DNA of 64,000 nt from Gremmenia infestans (GCA_032629725.1 JAFEVB010000038.1:186001-250000); one strand, 5' to 3'. Counted from the first letter of the stretch, positions 21,998 to 34,566 are shown. Notes: generated by a model from the sequence alone, not told the origin. Program-made: numbers and translations.

Positions 21998-23280
21998 TCA
22001 CTGGCTGACCCCGTGGACCTTGTTCATGTGCTTCACCATATCGAATTCGCGCATCCACCCCTTAGTGCCAACTCGATCGCAACCAGGCTGTGGGCACTGG
22101 AATGGTGAGTCGTGATCCTTCCTCAGGTGAAGCTGAAGGAGTTTCTTGTCCTCGAAGGCTGTTGCTCCAATTCGATCACAGCCATTGCGGAGACAGCCGA
22201 AGGTCAGCGGGCCGGACTGAGATCTATTATCTTCAATATGATGGTAGTTACGGATGTGCTGGCGCAGATGGTCTTTGCGCTTGAAGCCATTAGTCCCTCG
22301 GTGCCTGTTCTAATCAGCCTCTAATCAGAATGAAAAGATTGTTCAAACTACCTGCGACAGTGAGGGCAAGGATGACGAGGAACGTTGGAGAGATGTGTCA
22401 ATTGATGTCTCAGTAGGTCAGCAAGCCTTGCGGCTCCAGAACCGCACTCCGGAAAACGACAAGCATATGCAGTGTGCATATCTTTGGTCCCATGCTTGCC
22501 AAGTAGGTCATGAGTATCATATTTCAGGCCACACTGTGCGCACTCGTATTTGATGTCAGGATGGCTTTTGGCGAAATGATCAGACTCCCGCTCGTATTGC
22601 CTAATACGTGATTCACAACCTGGAACCGCACACTTGAAAGTCGCACAGGAGCCAAACTTATGCTTCTTGAGAGCGTTGATATTCTCTACTTTCACACCGC
22701 ACCTCTCGCAGACAATCGCAGGATGAGTGGCAGCACGACTCCAGGGACAGTAAAGGTCCTGAAAGTCGAGCGAAGTCGCTCGGTCAATTAGAGGCCCGTC
22801 GCATGAAGCGCATGTTGATTTTGTATATATGGCGCGAAGGTTGAAACTTTTCTGTTGGTCAATAATCTTTCAATCAATTCTGAAGCATTCGGAATTCTGG
22901 ACTTACTTCGCTGGGAGGCTTTGCTCTTTCTCCTGGGAGGCGCTCGGATCTCCATCCTTCTGCTCATGCTCATTTTGTATGACAGGAAAGAATTCTTGAT
23001 GGGAAGGCTCTTCTGTTTGGGTGACATGTAATGATGAGGATATCCATAGCGGGTTTAGAGACTCGGACTCAGGGCCCATAATTGTGGGGTTCTCGTAGAA
23101 AGGCTGGTAGACATTTGAGGTGACACCAGCAGGTGGTAGTGGTTGTACAAGACCATCGATGGCCCTTTTTCTGTGAGTATGTCTTTTTTTTTGACTCACC
23201 AATGGGGCTGCTCCATTTGCAGCCAATCGTCCCACACCAACAAGTCCTCCATGGATTCGTATTGGTCGCTCATGCTGCAA
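21998..23280 (-). CDS. C2H2 zinc-finger protein
   Basis: The best-fitting model has exons 23280-22907, 22846-22352 and 22304-21998, 391 residues in phase. The middle and C-terminal parts contain repeated C2H2-like units: CAVPGCESRIRQYERESDHF with KSH, CAQCGLKYDTHDLLGKH, CRFPECGSGAARLADLLRHQ, CPHCRRH...RKDHLRQHIRNYH, CLRNGCDRIGAT...LHLRKDH, and CPQPGCDRVGT...MVKHMNKVH. Such multi-finger proteins are usually nuclear transcription regulators. The N-terminal part is low in order and acidic. Two points are uncertain. The first acceptor must be cagAAAAG rather than the first cag to keep frame. An overlapping frame starting at 23274 (MSDQYESMEDLLVWDDW) looks more like a real N-terminus. Confidence 0.75.
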
Positions 23281-24274
23281 CGTGTGGTAGGACCGGTGAC
23301 GAATGCGCTCACCGAAAGAGCAGTTCGAATTTGTTTGAAGAAGCGGCGCAAGATTCGATTTGGAAGAAGGGAGTGAGAGACCTGACGGCGATGGTTTTGC
23401 AGCCTTGATTAATACTGGGAGAGGCTCGACTCATATGCTGCCGTCGAAGGTTCTGCTCGCCGCTTTTGCCTGACTTCAGAAGAAGAAGAAGAAAAGGGCA
23501 TACGGCTGAAAACCTACCAACACACTGTAGCACAGATCTAAACTAGTTCCAGGCCATTTGGCTTTACGGTGGTTGGCTCGAACGTGATAAAACATCCTAG
23601 TCGCATTCAAATATTAAAGACAATGAGTTGTGGGAACTACCCAGCCTTGTCTGAACTGCTGTCGTAACGGATTATACTGGAACTTTCCAAGTTAACATAT
23701 CACAAGGCTAACGCTGCTGCATCCAGTGGAATCTTGTACCAAGCGATACACACAGTCCCAACAACTGTTTGAGACCTAATTGCATCATGTCGCCAGTGCC
23801 GTTCGCGGAATTCGGTGGACCTGCGAAGACAGCGGTAAAGTTGTGAGGATATTATACGGTTGCACTTTAACTAAGAGCTCGAGAAAATCCTCCACAGGAA
23901 AGTTGGTAAAGTATGTGGCCCGTATAAAACCGATTTACAATATGAGGAAGGTGCGACTGATTCGTGACAGGCCCCCAGATCTACCCCTCGCATTTCAGAT
24001 TATGGAGACTTCCATGTCACACTTAGTCACCCCAAGACACTTGACTGAGCACCGCTTGATAAAAGTGTTTGATTGTCACCTACAGCTGTTTCGGATCTCT
24101 ATTTAAAGAACGCAGGTAAACGCCAGCGCCTCCGAAGAAAATGATCATATGCGCCAGCCCATCTGCATATCCTCTAGCATCATCTCATACCCGCACCACA
24201 TCTGCTCTTGTGTAAATCCATAATCTTCTTATCGATTCCCCGCATCCCACATGAATCATCAAATTGAGAGATGC
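23281..24274. promoter_or_regulatory. C2H2 promoter and UBC13 3' flank
   Basis: This stretch lies upstream of the minus-strand C2H2 gene and downstream of UBC13. A GAA run is at 23479-23495. The plus-strand frame at 23780-24106 has no domain. No gene is called. Confidence 0.4.
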
Positions 24275-24897
24275 TCAAGTCATGGCGTGAGTTCTCGTCC
24301 ATTCCTTGGCCGTTGCAATCGCTCCTTCTTGGTCTTCCTTCCATCTTTTGGCTACATCCGGTGCCAGTGGGTCGTCGGGATTTGGGGCACCTAGAAGGGC
24401 TTGGATCGAGAGGAGGATAGTACGAATTTGGAGGGCCGGGGACCAGTTGCCTGCAGAACAAAGATTAGCAAGAAATTCAGAGAAAACATATACATGGCAG
24501 ATCTGGACATACTCTTGAGGACATCCAGACAGATGCGTCCAAGCTTATCGATGTTTGGGTGGTAAATCTTTGTTAAGAACCGGATCTTTGGTGGGGTCAT
24601 AGGATAGTCATCTGGCAAGAAGAGCTCGAGCTTGAAGATACCTCCTACATGAACATTAGAAAGGTGCACATGGGTGTGTTTTACAGTTCCATCCCGACCT
24701 TCGTAAGGGGACGTTTGTGGACCATGAATTGAGACATCGAAGTATCTGAGGTTGTCCTCGTGGGGAACTGCGTTGATACCAGGAACACTGCCGCCTCGAG
24801 TATTAGTTCAGATCTCATTTTTGCTGATACTGTATGCTCACGGCTCTTTCGCTAATCGCTCTGTCTCCTTGATGATTCTCTTTGGTAGAGCCGCCAT
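24275..24897 (-). CDS. UBC13: Ubiquitin-conjugating enzyme E2 N (Ubc13)
   Basis: Four exons, 24897-24842, 24787-24699, 24644-24513 and 24450-24275, give 150 residues, the normal Ubc13 length. It starts MAALPKRIIKETERLAKEPV. E2 core features are LELFLPDDYPMTPP, FLTKIYHPN and the active-site cysteine in GRICLDVLKS, followed by NWSPALQIRTILLSIQALL. The C-terminus is KEWTRTHAMT. In the family Ubc13 pairs with the Mms2 variant to build Lys63-linked chains for post-replication repair. The second intron (24698-24645, 54 nt) is unusual: its donor is gtcggg, its length is a multiple of three, and it holds no in-frame stop. Retention would insert 18 residues in the E2 fold. It is divergent from the WD40 gene at 25613. 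Confidence 0.96.
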
Positions 24898-25612
24898 ATT
24901 GAAGACCAAACCGTGGTGTAGATCTAATCGCGGGGTCGAAGGTTCGCTGAGGAGTTTGGGAAATATCGCACGCAGGTGCGTAGCTCTTGAAAGAGGACAG
25001 AGAGGTATGCAGATAGCAGGGCAAGTCTGCGAGGCAATTGTGAAGGAATACTTGGGATCTACCTTGCTCCTTCTGGTGAAAAGAAGATCAGTCTATGGTT
25101 AATGTTAGCGGGGAGACGTGGAAACCTGGAGGGGTCTGATTTAACCACCAGCTTAAATATCGGCAAAACTTGTATTTGATAAAGCGGGTACCTTTGACTT
25201 TCTACCAAGAACGGTGAATAGTGTCAAGTCAATTCAAGTCAAGGAATGTGATGCAAGGCAAGGCAAGGCAATACAATATGAGATGTTTGACTTCATTTGG
25301 TCGGCGCCGGCAAGTCCCGCTGACCGATTAAGCTAGCCCAAAGTGGGGTTGGGGAGTTGGGGCAAATAGAGAGGAATCAGAGCTTAAAGTATTCCATGGC
25401 ATCTCTTTTCACTGCGGATAACCTCAATACTACACGAATACGGCACGGCGCACCATTCACGAATCTGAAGAATGCCCCCAATCTGCTAATATCACCATGC
25501 CTTGTGGAAGGTTTAGGCAAGCAGCACACACAACAAACAGCTCACAGAACAAACAAGGCGACGGCACCTGGCAATTGCAGCTCGAAGATGCGAGTCCCCG
25601 CAGTTCACGAGT
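24898..25612. promoter_or_regulatory. Divergent promoter, UBC13 / WD40 gene
   Basis: About 0.7 kb between two diverging starts. It includes short direct repeats GCAAG (25254-25270) and TCAAGTCAA-type repeats (about 25222-25240). No gene is seen; frames at 24752-25102 and 25457-25804 are unsupported. Confidence 0.4.
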
Positions 25613-28600
25613 ATGATGGATGAGGCACGGAAAGGGAAGACTATCAAGTCTGCCTTTGACAGCCCTACGTTCGATACAGATGTTACTATACTTGTTGAAC
25701 GTAATGTAGGGTCCGCAACGATATCCCCTTCCGGGAGGGATATTGCTCTTGCTTCGTATGTTTATCCAGCTATACTGATGGATTTCGCTGACCTGGCATA
25801 GCACTGATGGGCTCGATATAATTGACCTCGATTCTCCTCTGAACCCTCCTCGCCATCTGCGACATGGACTTCCTTGGCTTGTAGCAGATGTACAATGGTC
25901 CCCTTTTGCAGCGAGAGACTATTGGGTGGTCAGCACCGCAAACCAGAAGGCGCTGGTATGGAATCTGAATATGCAAGAGGATACATCACAAGGCGCGATC
26001 GAACATACGCTTCACGGTCATACGAGAGCTATCACGGATATCAACTTTTCGGCTCATCACCCAGATTTGCTCGCATCGTGTGCGGTCGACGGATTTGTAC
26101 ATGAATGGGATTTGCGCAGGCCTAGACGGCCTGTCCTTACGTTTTGCGATTGGTTCGCGGGGGCAACCCAGGTCAAATACAACCGCCAGGATTCTCATAT
26201 CCTAGCTTCATCTCATGATCGTTGGCTGAGGATCTGGGATGATCGAAAAGGGTCAACACCGTTGAGATCGATAAATGCACACGAGTCGAAGATATATGGC
26301 GTGGATTGGAACCGAATTAGGACAACAAAAATTGTGACCTGCTCCCTAGATAAAAGCATCAAGTTTTGGGACTACGAAAACGACATAGATGAACCCGAAC
26401 GTATCATAAGGACTGATTTTCCAGTCTGGCGAGCTCGGCATACTCCTTTTGGGTGGGGCGTGCTAGCTATGCCACAGGATACTCCCGGAAATCTGCACCT
26501 GTATGACCGACGACTTCAGGAGGATGCTATCAAAGACGGCCCTTCTCCAAGTGTTGCTACATTTCCGGGACATGGCAATTCTCGGGTTAAGGAATTCTTG
26601 TGGAGGAGTCGAGGAGGGATTACAGACGAGGGGGTCGACAATCGTGAATTTCAACTAGTCTCTTGGGGGGATGATAATCATTTACGACTTCAGCACGTCG
26701 ATCCACAAACACTCGATGGAGTTGGTTATGTGAAAGGCACTCGGCTCCTCCAGAAACTAAGTTTGACTCGCCAGGGTGCCGTGTATAAGACGTTTCGCAC
26801 TGTTGAAAATTCCTCTATCGAGAAGAAAAACCCTACAATATCAGGCCCCCGACCTGCAAGTTCCGGCTTGAAGGTTAGTGCATTGAAGGTGGTGGGAATG
26901 AAGAAAATGGCTTTACCTCGAAATAGTCGAACCCATATGATGGTTCGAGCACCTGCGATAACAGGCAAAGACCAATCTCTCAAGCACGACGACCAAAACC
27001 AAAATCAAATTGGTTGGATGAGTGGAATCAAATTCAGCAAGCCGGAGAATAGAAGTGCTTCACAACTACGACCTTCATCGAGAAGATTTTCCCTTCTGAA
27101 TCCAGAACTCACAGACGAAGAGGATTGGGACCCTCCGGAGAGCTTGCATGATGAGATTATCCGCATTCATGAACAACTGCCCAAAATTACTTTCGACGAT
27201 GTGAACATGGACACAAGGACCTTGGTCGCGTCGATGAATGGGCCATGGGGTGAGGACGGCAATCCTATTTATACGAAAGTCACCGTGGCATTCCCAGACC
27301 AGTATCCTGAATCGAAAGCCCCGACCTTTACCATAGGCAAGACATCACTCATGTCAGATGCGGTATACGAAAAACTGAAACGGGAAGTACAACAAATATC
27401 TTCAGGATTTGTGGCGCGGAGGCGAGGATGCCTGGAAGCCACCCTTTGTTATCTCCTAGGCGAAGTCGATCTTGAGACAAGTACAACGTTCTTCAAAGAT
27501 GATACTGATGACGACTTGGATGCTCTTGCCGACGAGAGTTCCAGTGATGACGACGATGGTGACATCCCAGCCGGTGCTTCAGCGATGATGTCTCAAGAAC
27601 TAGATTCGAGTGTAGACATGCTTCCCCCGATAAATCGTAATGCGAATGTTCCATTACCAAGGTTTTGCGGGGCTCGATTTTCAGCAACCGGCAAGCTAGT
27701 TTGTTTCTTCCCACCTAAAGAAGACAAGGTCAAGTCACTTCTGGAGACGCTCGTTGCAAAGAATAATGCGCGTTCACGTGGGGAACCCAGCTTTGAAAAC
27801 TTTGGCCGTCTAAACAACAATACCTCGCCTGTCCCCCGAATCAAAGCGATGTCTCTTGCATCAGAAAGCAAGTATGATTCTGATGAATCTGACGATTCGG
27901 AGGCGTCATCGTCTAGCGATTCGGACTCCTCTCACTACCGCGTTACCCGTTTCCCAATGTCTGAGTACTTCCGCCGATCGGCCCGTCGGCCTTGGGGAAG
28001 AGCCTCCCCAACTATACTGTCCCAGCGATCAAGTGCGGGAGGGACGGGAACTGGGACAGGTACCGGGACGGGATTAGGCAGGAGTAGACCCTCGAAGCCG
28101 AAAAATATCATAGCCCTTCATGATATCTCTGATCTACTTCCATCAAAGCAGGTACTCGCTGATAACTATGCCATTTTCGGGGATGGACCAGATGTGTGTG
28201 AGCATAATGCAACGGTTGCTGAAACTCATGGTTTTAGCGATCTTGCTGACGTCTGGAGATATGCCGCTCTGCTATTGCACAACGAAATTCCGTTAGAAGT
28301 GTTAGATAAGCTCCATCACGGCGAACCAGTTCTTGTCATAGCCCGAGATGCTATCAAACGGCAGCGGAGCAATAGTGGATCTGACAGTGGAATTGACTTA
28401 TCTTTTGATGCGCAAGGGCGGCCGAACCGTCTGTTGGGACGAGTCAAGTGGGGTCATAGTCCACTGGCAAAGCAGCTCATCTGTGATTTGTTCGCGCATT
28501 TCGAATCACTGGCAGATGTCCAGATGCTAGCGATGCTTTCATGCATATTCAACGAGCCAGTTTCGAACGATGCAGTCTCGCGATCGGAGTCGCAGTTGAC

Positions 28601-30056
28601 CCAGCCTCAAACACCAATCTCAATGAAAACTCCAGCGTTTTCACTAGACTATTTTCCTACGGATTGGAGCAAGTATCTCAAGACTCCTAATCATTCCGCG
28701 GTATCGACCCCAAAGACAGCCCATACCCCTTCTGGCTTGTACGGATCTGTAGGCTCATCTACAGGAGCTTGGGGAAGCGATCCAGCATCGGCATCCTATT
28801 CTTGTGGAGAAACACCTCCTCTTCGTTCAAGTCGTACAAGTCTAGAACATCTTAATCACCAGCCCCAAAGCTTATCCACATCACCGGACAATCCTCGAGG
28901 CTATCGTCGCGTCAACTCAGGAATTGCTTCCAGTTTTGCTGCCAGCTTTTCTCGGCCATTTTCTATGACAGCATCATCCTCGCCCCCAAATCCACCCCCA
29001 AGCCGCAAGCGGCCAAGTCCTGTAGAAAACTTGATGAGCTCTATAGCACCAAGTGTGGTTACTTGGGGAAATACAACAGTTTTAGGCAGTGTAAGGGAAC
29101 AGACGAATACTGGAAGATCATCCATGTCCGACGATGAAGATGCAAAGGTCGGGTTCAAGCCAACAGTCTGCACTGGCATCAGCGTAACCATGGAAAATCA
29201 ACATTCTTTCGACGACGAAGGATGCATAACCGCAGGCTTATTAGATCCAAGCGGTTCCTCGCTCTATGCAAGCTACCGCAGAGCTTACGCGGAGCTTCTC
29301 TACATCTGGGGCCATCCACTTGCTCGACTAGAAATACTCAAGTTCAACGGCCTCAAAGACCTATTCTCTGAAGTGGATATCCCAGACACTAGGTCATTTG
29401 CAGGTTCCACGCTCTCCAACGATACCCACGCGCTGAATCATCCATCTCCTTCAATATCTCTGGGCAAGAAAGATCACAGCCACCCGTTATCGCCAGGTTT
29501 GGATCACGGCCTCGATGTAACCGGGTATTGCCTCAAAGATGAATGCCGTCTCGAACCACTAGGTCCAAGTAATGGGGGTGGCGCCATCGGTCGCTGTGAA
29601 AAATGCAAAACCACCCAACGTGAGCTCCGTTGCATCATTTGCTTGGAGCCCATCAGCGCGCTGTTTTCACCTTGTCTTAATTGCAACTGCGCCACTCATC
29701 AAAACTGTCTACTCGAATATCACTCTTATGGCAACACCGAATGCCCAGGCGGATGCGACTGCGATTGTGGTGACAAGGCAAGCATTGGCCTGATTGAAAG
29801 CTGGGGGGTCCTGACGAGTGCTATTGAGCAAATGAGACTCTTGGATGCACAGAGTGCGGGAAAAGAGAAGGAGCTGCTGCATGAATGGGGTGGGGAGGAA
29901 AAGAGCGATTGGGATACTCTTGATGCTCCTGGTGGTGGGATGGGACGAGGGTACTCTACTTTGAGTAAGAGATTTGTTGGCGTTCGAAATGGGGACTGGG
30001 GCATGCCTAGTGGGAAGAAGAAGGCTAGTAGCCTGAGGAATGAAGAGTTGTTTTGA
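25613..30056 (+). CDS. MTC5: WDR59/Mtc5-like SEA-complex WD40 protein
   Basis: Exon 1 is 25613-25755. A 46-nt intron (gtatgt...gcatag) leads to exon 2, 25802-30056, giving 1465 residues. The N-terminal third is a WD40 propeller (SPFAARDYWVVSTANQKALV; LHGHTRAITDINFSAHHPD; NAHESKIYGVDWNRI). An RWD domain follows at about residues 480-600 (HDEIIRIHEQLPKITFDDVN; VAFPDQYPESKAPTFTI). A long disordered Ser-rich middle leads to a C-terminal RING/zinc-ribbon (CEKCKTTQRELRCIICLEPI; CNCATHQNCLLEYH; CPGGCDCDC). This WD40-RWD-RING order is that of WDR59 in animals and Mtc5 in fungi, subunits of the SEA/GATOR2 complex that tunes TORC1 at the vacuole. A GT-rich microsatellite-like run encodes GTGTGTGTG near 28045-28075. 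Confidence 0.9.
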
Positions 30057-30783
30057 TAGTAATCTTGAATATGTATCGGTGTTGAGTGTTAGGTGTTGGG
30101 CATTGGGCATTGGGCATTTGTATCAGTATAATCTGGGGCGTCAACTAGCCGCACGGCATGTTATATGCTGTATAGTATTTCAATATCAAATAATATTAAT
30201 GAAGCCGTTATGGCAGCTTTCGATTTTCGTGGTATTTTCTAGAATGCTGTTCTTTTGAAGTCAGTTTGCCAATCTGTTGTCGTCTTGCTTGCAAGTTTTT
30301 CAAAAATCGAAGTATCTTTTCAGGCCCTCATCGCCACAATTGAATGCTTTCATTTCTTCTTTATTTCGCTTGGGTTACTGCACTTTCTTGATTCCCCAAC
30401 TAAAACCAAGGCCCCCCCAAGATGGCGTTTGAGAAAAGAACCTTTGTCTACTCAAAGCAGTATCAAGGAGGCTTGTGGATCTATTAAGCTTTTGTCTAAT
30501 GATTAGATAGAGTAAGCATCTCTTTTGATTTCACATCTGCAAATACTGATTTGAAATTTGAAACATTAGATATATAATTACTTAGACCGTCATAACCCTA
30601 TTCCACATCCACATTAGCCCTCTTAACACCTCCTCTTATTGTTTTACTTCACACAACATTCTACTTTGAACTAAACCCTATTCTAGACGTCAAACTGGCA
30701 AGCCAACCTATTGGCGGCTTGGTGACGTAGGTACATCATGTCTTGGTGGGTTCCTTCAGCCACTCTAGAGTACGGTATTGGAT
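30057..30783. other. Convergent 3' intergenic region
   Basis: This lies between the 3' ends of the WD40 gene and the transporter. A small tandem repeat (GGGCATT, three copies, about 30097-30117) sits just after the stop. No gene is seen. Confidence 0.4.
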
Positions 30784-31883
30784 CTAGACGGTTTCCTTGT
30801 CATGATGACCGTTGGTTGCCGGAGCTTCAGGTATCGCGGGTGATTTTTCTGATTTGGATGATCTACTTCCTAATCCACTCAAGTCAATGACAGGAAGCGT
30901 GATCGGGAAGTTCACCGAGACCAGGGTCAACGCGAAGAAGAAGTACCATCCGAATATCGAAGCCACGAAGCCAAAGGCACCAGAAGCCTATTTATGTTAG
31001 CCGTATACTTTTATATGGAATGTGTCAAGCGTACAGTTTGTACGTTCTTGGCGTTTGAGCCGTCGTCGGCAATCCGGAAGAAGGCAGCGGCGAGAAGGGC
31101 GAAGAAGAGGAAGACAAAGAATTCGAGGAGTGTGTAGCAGAGGTTTGTTCGAAGCGCGCAGATACAAGCCAGGAAGGAGAATACGGCCATGAAGACCAAG
31201 TAAAAGCCTGGATTCCTTTGTTAGCAAAAATGTTTTCAAAGATTTGGTAGCCCTACCGAAACTCGCGTTGAAGCCTACGGATGATAATCCTGCTGCTGCA
31301 TTGGTCGCATCAGCGGAGTAGTGCTCGTAGGCTCCAAAGTAAGGCGTGAGAGTCGCGCCCAAGGATAGCCAGAAACTGCCTGGAAATGCTGTGTCAGCAA
31401 TGGTCTGATTTTAGATACGAACTTCAGTCAGGAAGGCCGTACCATAGCCACAGAACAGAATGAACTGGAATGTGTTGCCTAAGAAGAACTCTAGAAGGCC
31501 ACTGACGATCATCAAAAGTCCACCGGCGAAGTAGTAAACACCCCTAGATGACTTATTAGTCGCGACTTCAAGAAACGGGGCAGGTCAAACGGATGAAGAC
31601 TAACGTGGATGCAGCACCGAGCACGCCGGCTCCTCTCCAACCCATGAGATCGCAAGATAGGGGAGTTAAACTCATGACCAAGCCCAAAATAGCTCTTGTG
31701 AAGATGTCAGCAAATATTCTTGGCATCCATGATCGACTAAGCAGCAAATACATACAAAGGCGTTGGATTTCCAAAGGTAGCACGGACGTCCCTAATTTTG
31801 TTCGACGGCGATGACAGGTACAACCTCTCGAACTGCTCTGGTGTCAACGACACTGTCGTGGCTGTATTACTTGATTCTGCCAT
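30784..31883 (-). CDS. GPR1/FUN34/YaaH-family (acetate) membrane transporter
   Basis: Six exons, 31883-31756, 31694-31605, 31543-31443, 31379-31257, 31207-31035 and 30987-30784, give 272 residues, usual for the family. After a short cytosolic N-terminus (MAESSNTATTVSLTPEQFER) comes FGNPTPLAILGLVM, the NPxP-type signature of the family. Six hydrophobic segments follow, one per short exon (GVYYFAGGLLMIVSGLLEFF; FILFCGYG; LVFMAVFSFLACICALR; LLEFFVFLFFALLAAAFF; ASIFGWYFFFALTLV). The C-terminal tail is hydrophilic. Fungal members (Ato/AcpA) move acetate or act in ammonium export at the plasma membrane, and are often carbon-regulated. Which substrate this one carries cannot be told. Confidence 0.93.
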
Positions 31884-32923
31884 TCTGTGTGCTGGCTTTA
31901 AAACTCTGGGAATTATGGGGAAATGACTAGTAAAGTTGCTAGAATTGCTATGGCTGGTATTCTACTCATTCCACCAACGGCGCTTGAAGGGTATCTTATA
32001 TCTGGCTCATATTCCAGTCCCCATAGTTCTCGGAAAACCTGGGAATACATTTTGCTATAGAAATGCATCTAGAGCTTTCAGATGTCTTGGATTGACTGGC
32101 TCTTGTTCTCTATCTTTGCTTCTTCGTACTACATGACCTGTGAACGTCACGTTGTTTATGGAACAAGTCACTCCATCTCATCACATCTGGCGACTTTAAA
32201 ATAAGATCGGCGTTGAATTTTCTGCTCACGGACATTCAAGTGGCCCCCGAAATGCATTAGAGTGGGGAAAGCGACTACCAGGAAGACTTTCCCCCTCAGT
32301 CATGGATGTTTGTGGGGTGAGACTAGACAATTTTTTGTCGCTGCTTGCCGTGTCGTATGATATTCACTACGGAGGGAGCCTCCGGATACGTCGGCTTTAA
32401 TTATTTGTAGATCTTCGTGAACAACCAACTACTCCGGAACATTACTTCGTAAAAGAAAAAGCCATTACTAACCTATTTGTTTGATTGCGCTCTCACCTTC
32501 TCCTGCAGTCTCGTTTACTTGCTCTTTTTTAAGTCTAATAGCCCCACCTAGATTATCCACATAAATATATATTCCGGACCACTTAAATAGCTCATATTTA
32601 TTGGAGGTATGCGAAATAGAGGAGCGCTAGTATAAAGCACAATAGACGTAGTTTTTGGTGCAATCCATTATATTGCTATTGGGCTAAAGGAGGAAGGTAA
32701 AAGCTAAGCTACAGAGTGGAGTATATATGATGATCCAGATTATACTTAGTAATCAGAGAGAGAGGTCTACTTGTAGTTGGATCTGATTGGGCTTAGCGTA
32801 TATTATATCCTGGGGACCAACACAGAATGTATATTACTTCGTAAGAGAATATATATGGCAAGTGTGAGCGCTACTTTATCACCTTCCCTTCCGTCCCCAC
32901 TTACTGACCGGAGCCCCCAAAGG
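31884..32923. other. AT-rich intergenic stretch
   Basis: About 1 kb between the transporter start and the 3' end of the broken nucleotidyltransferase-like gene. From about 32400 to 32870 it is AT-rich with tatata runs and no coherent frame, like decayed repeat sequence. The first 300 bases probably include the transporter promoter. Confidence 0.4.
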
Positions 32924-33888
32924 TCAAGTTTCCGCCACTTGATCCCAATTCACAACCACAACGTCGTAATTACCAGGATCACCAGAGCACTCGATATCTT
33001 TCAAGGAATCGAATGCTCCTTTCTCACGCGGTAACCTTGGATCCTGATCGCCCTTCGGCCGAAACCTTGTCGCCCAAAACTCCTTGGGAATTTCAGGGCC
33101 AATCCTACTCTGTATACGCCCCACAATGCTCTCCCAAGTCTCTCTTCTCCCCTACGGCGCCGTGTTAACCTCAAGAAGACATGATGAGTCTGTTAGAGGC
33201 ACAGACGCCCTAATAGCCTCATTTTTTCTCTCAGCCCAAGCGACGTCAACGGTGCCATCCAGCTGCAAGTTTTCGATACCCCATTCTAGAGAAAGGTCCA
33301 TGCCGTCAACTAGATCAACCAGATCAACCAGATCGTATGTGTCAAGTAGGCTTTGTGCGAAGATGTCCAGGCGAGCGTAGGGAAGACATTTGTAGCTCCG
33401 CTCAAAATTGGAAGGGGTGCATTCAAAATGGCAATCTGAGGAAGGAACTAACTGGACCCAGGCAACGGATCCATTAAGTTTGAATAGAGGAAATGTATGA
33501 AGTAGACGTTCAGGATACGGATCACGGGGACCGCACAATTTATGAGTAGATTGTGATTGTAGAACAGATGATGCAGCGCTTAATTGTTCTGTTGGAACGC
33601 AGATTGTCCAATCCTTGCAGATAGTCAGCAAGAGAAATTAAAATAAGAAGAGGATAGAAAGCGACTTACCTCTGATATTCTTGCGGCACCAAAGTATTTT
33701 AACGCCGCTACACCTACTAAGCAGCATGGTATTCCAGCGCTTTCTAGGGCATCGGTAACGTCTTTAGCCTGTTGGCTTCCTCCATCAGGTGGATATATGT
33801 CTCCTAGATTTCCTTCCCATATTGAGGCACTAGCTATGTGCGGGGTCACCGGTGTAGAAGTATTATCGTCCATTACAGCACTATACAA
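32924..33888 (-). pseudogene. Nucleotidyltransferase-like protein with in-frame stop
   Basis: Exon 1 (33888-33670) joins exon 2 at 33613 over a 56-nt intron (gtaagt...tgcaag), giving ALESAGIPCCLVGVAALKYF then GAARISEDWTICVP. This resembles the nucleotidyltransferase-fold start of a fungal family I know only as hypothetical. The frame stops at TAG (33154-33152) after 226 residues. In exactly the same frame it stays open for another 75 codons to 32924, with protein-like sequence (RRETWESIVGRIQSRIGPEI, PKEFWATRFRP). The simplest reading is a single nonsense change (for example CAG or TGG to TAG) in a protein of about 302 residues. A functional shorter protein, or a sequence error, cannot be excluded. 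A VDLVDLVDG repeat lies near 33310. Confidence 0.6.
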
Positions 33889-34566
33889 GGGGCAATTATC
33901 ATGCGTTTGATGATTTTGTTGACTTCTGAGATGTTGTTCGTCGTGGTGTTCAGCCGCTCGTTGGGCTGGAAGGAAGCATTAACTTCTCTGATTCTGCAAA
34001 AGACGAGTGCCGTCCCGCTACTATATCTTCCTTGCCGTCATTATACGTGTGCAAGGATCCGTCGCTCCTTAGTAGAATGTTTATAGGGCAAACACTGGTA
34101 CGCAAAATTGAGCCGGTAGGCTGGAGGAGGGGAGGGGAGGGTATGGTATGCCTCGTCGCTTAGCCATTCGCTTAGTCATTGATGCTAAGGTCATGCGATC
34201 GTGACCGTGTGTATCCCGACAAATTCGGTACAGCGCGAACTCATATTATCATATATATTCTTCTCTTCCTGAGTAACCTGATCTATATATGCTTGACTAT
34301 AATATAAAAAGGAAAAGCGTGTATACTAATATAAAGCTAGTTATAGTTCGGCCCTCCATCATGTGATATTCGTAATAGCTTTTTTTTAAAGTGCTCACGT
34401 GGGGAAGGGCTGGGGCCGACTGTTACGCCGTAAAGACGTACTAAATGTTGGTGGACACCTGTACTTTCCTTTTCCTATAAACCCCTTCTCCGCTGCAGTT
34501 CGAGCCATGATTCTTATAATGTAAGCGTACGCTTTGATCAACATAACCGAAATAAGCTGTCACCTT
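33889..34566. promoter_or_regulatory. Divergent intergenic region
   Basis: This lies between the broken nucleotidyltransferase-like gene and the ankyrin gene. It includes a GGGGAGGGGAGGG run (34127-34139) and an AT-rich stretch (34240-34330). A TATAAA-like site at about 34477-34483 lies some 85 bases before the ankyrin start. No gene is supported. Confidence 0.4.
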
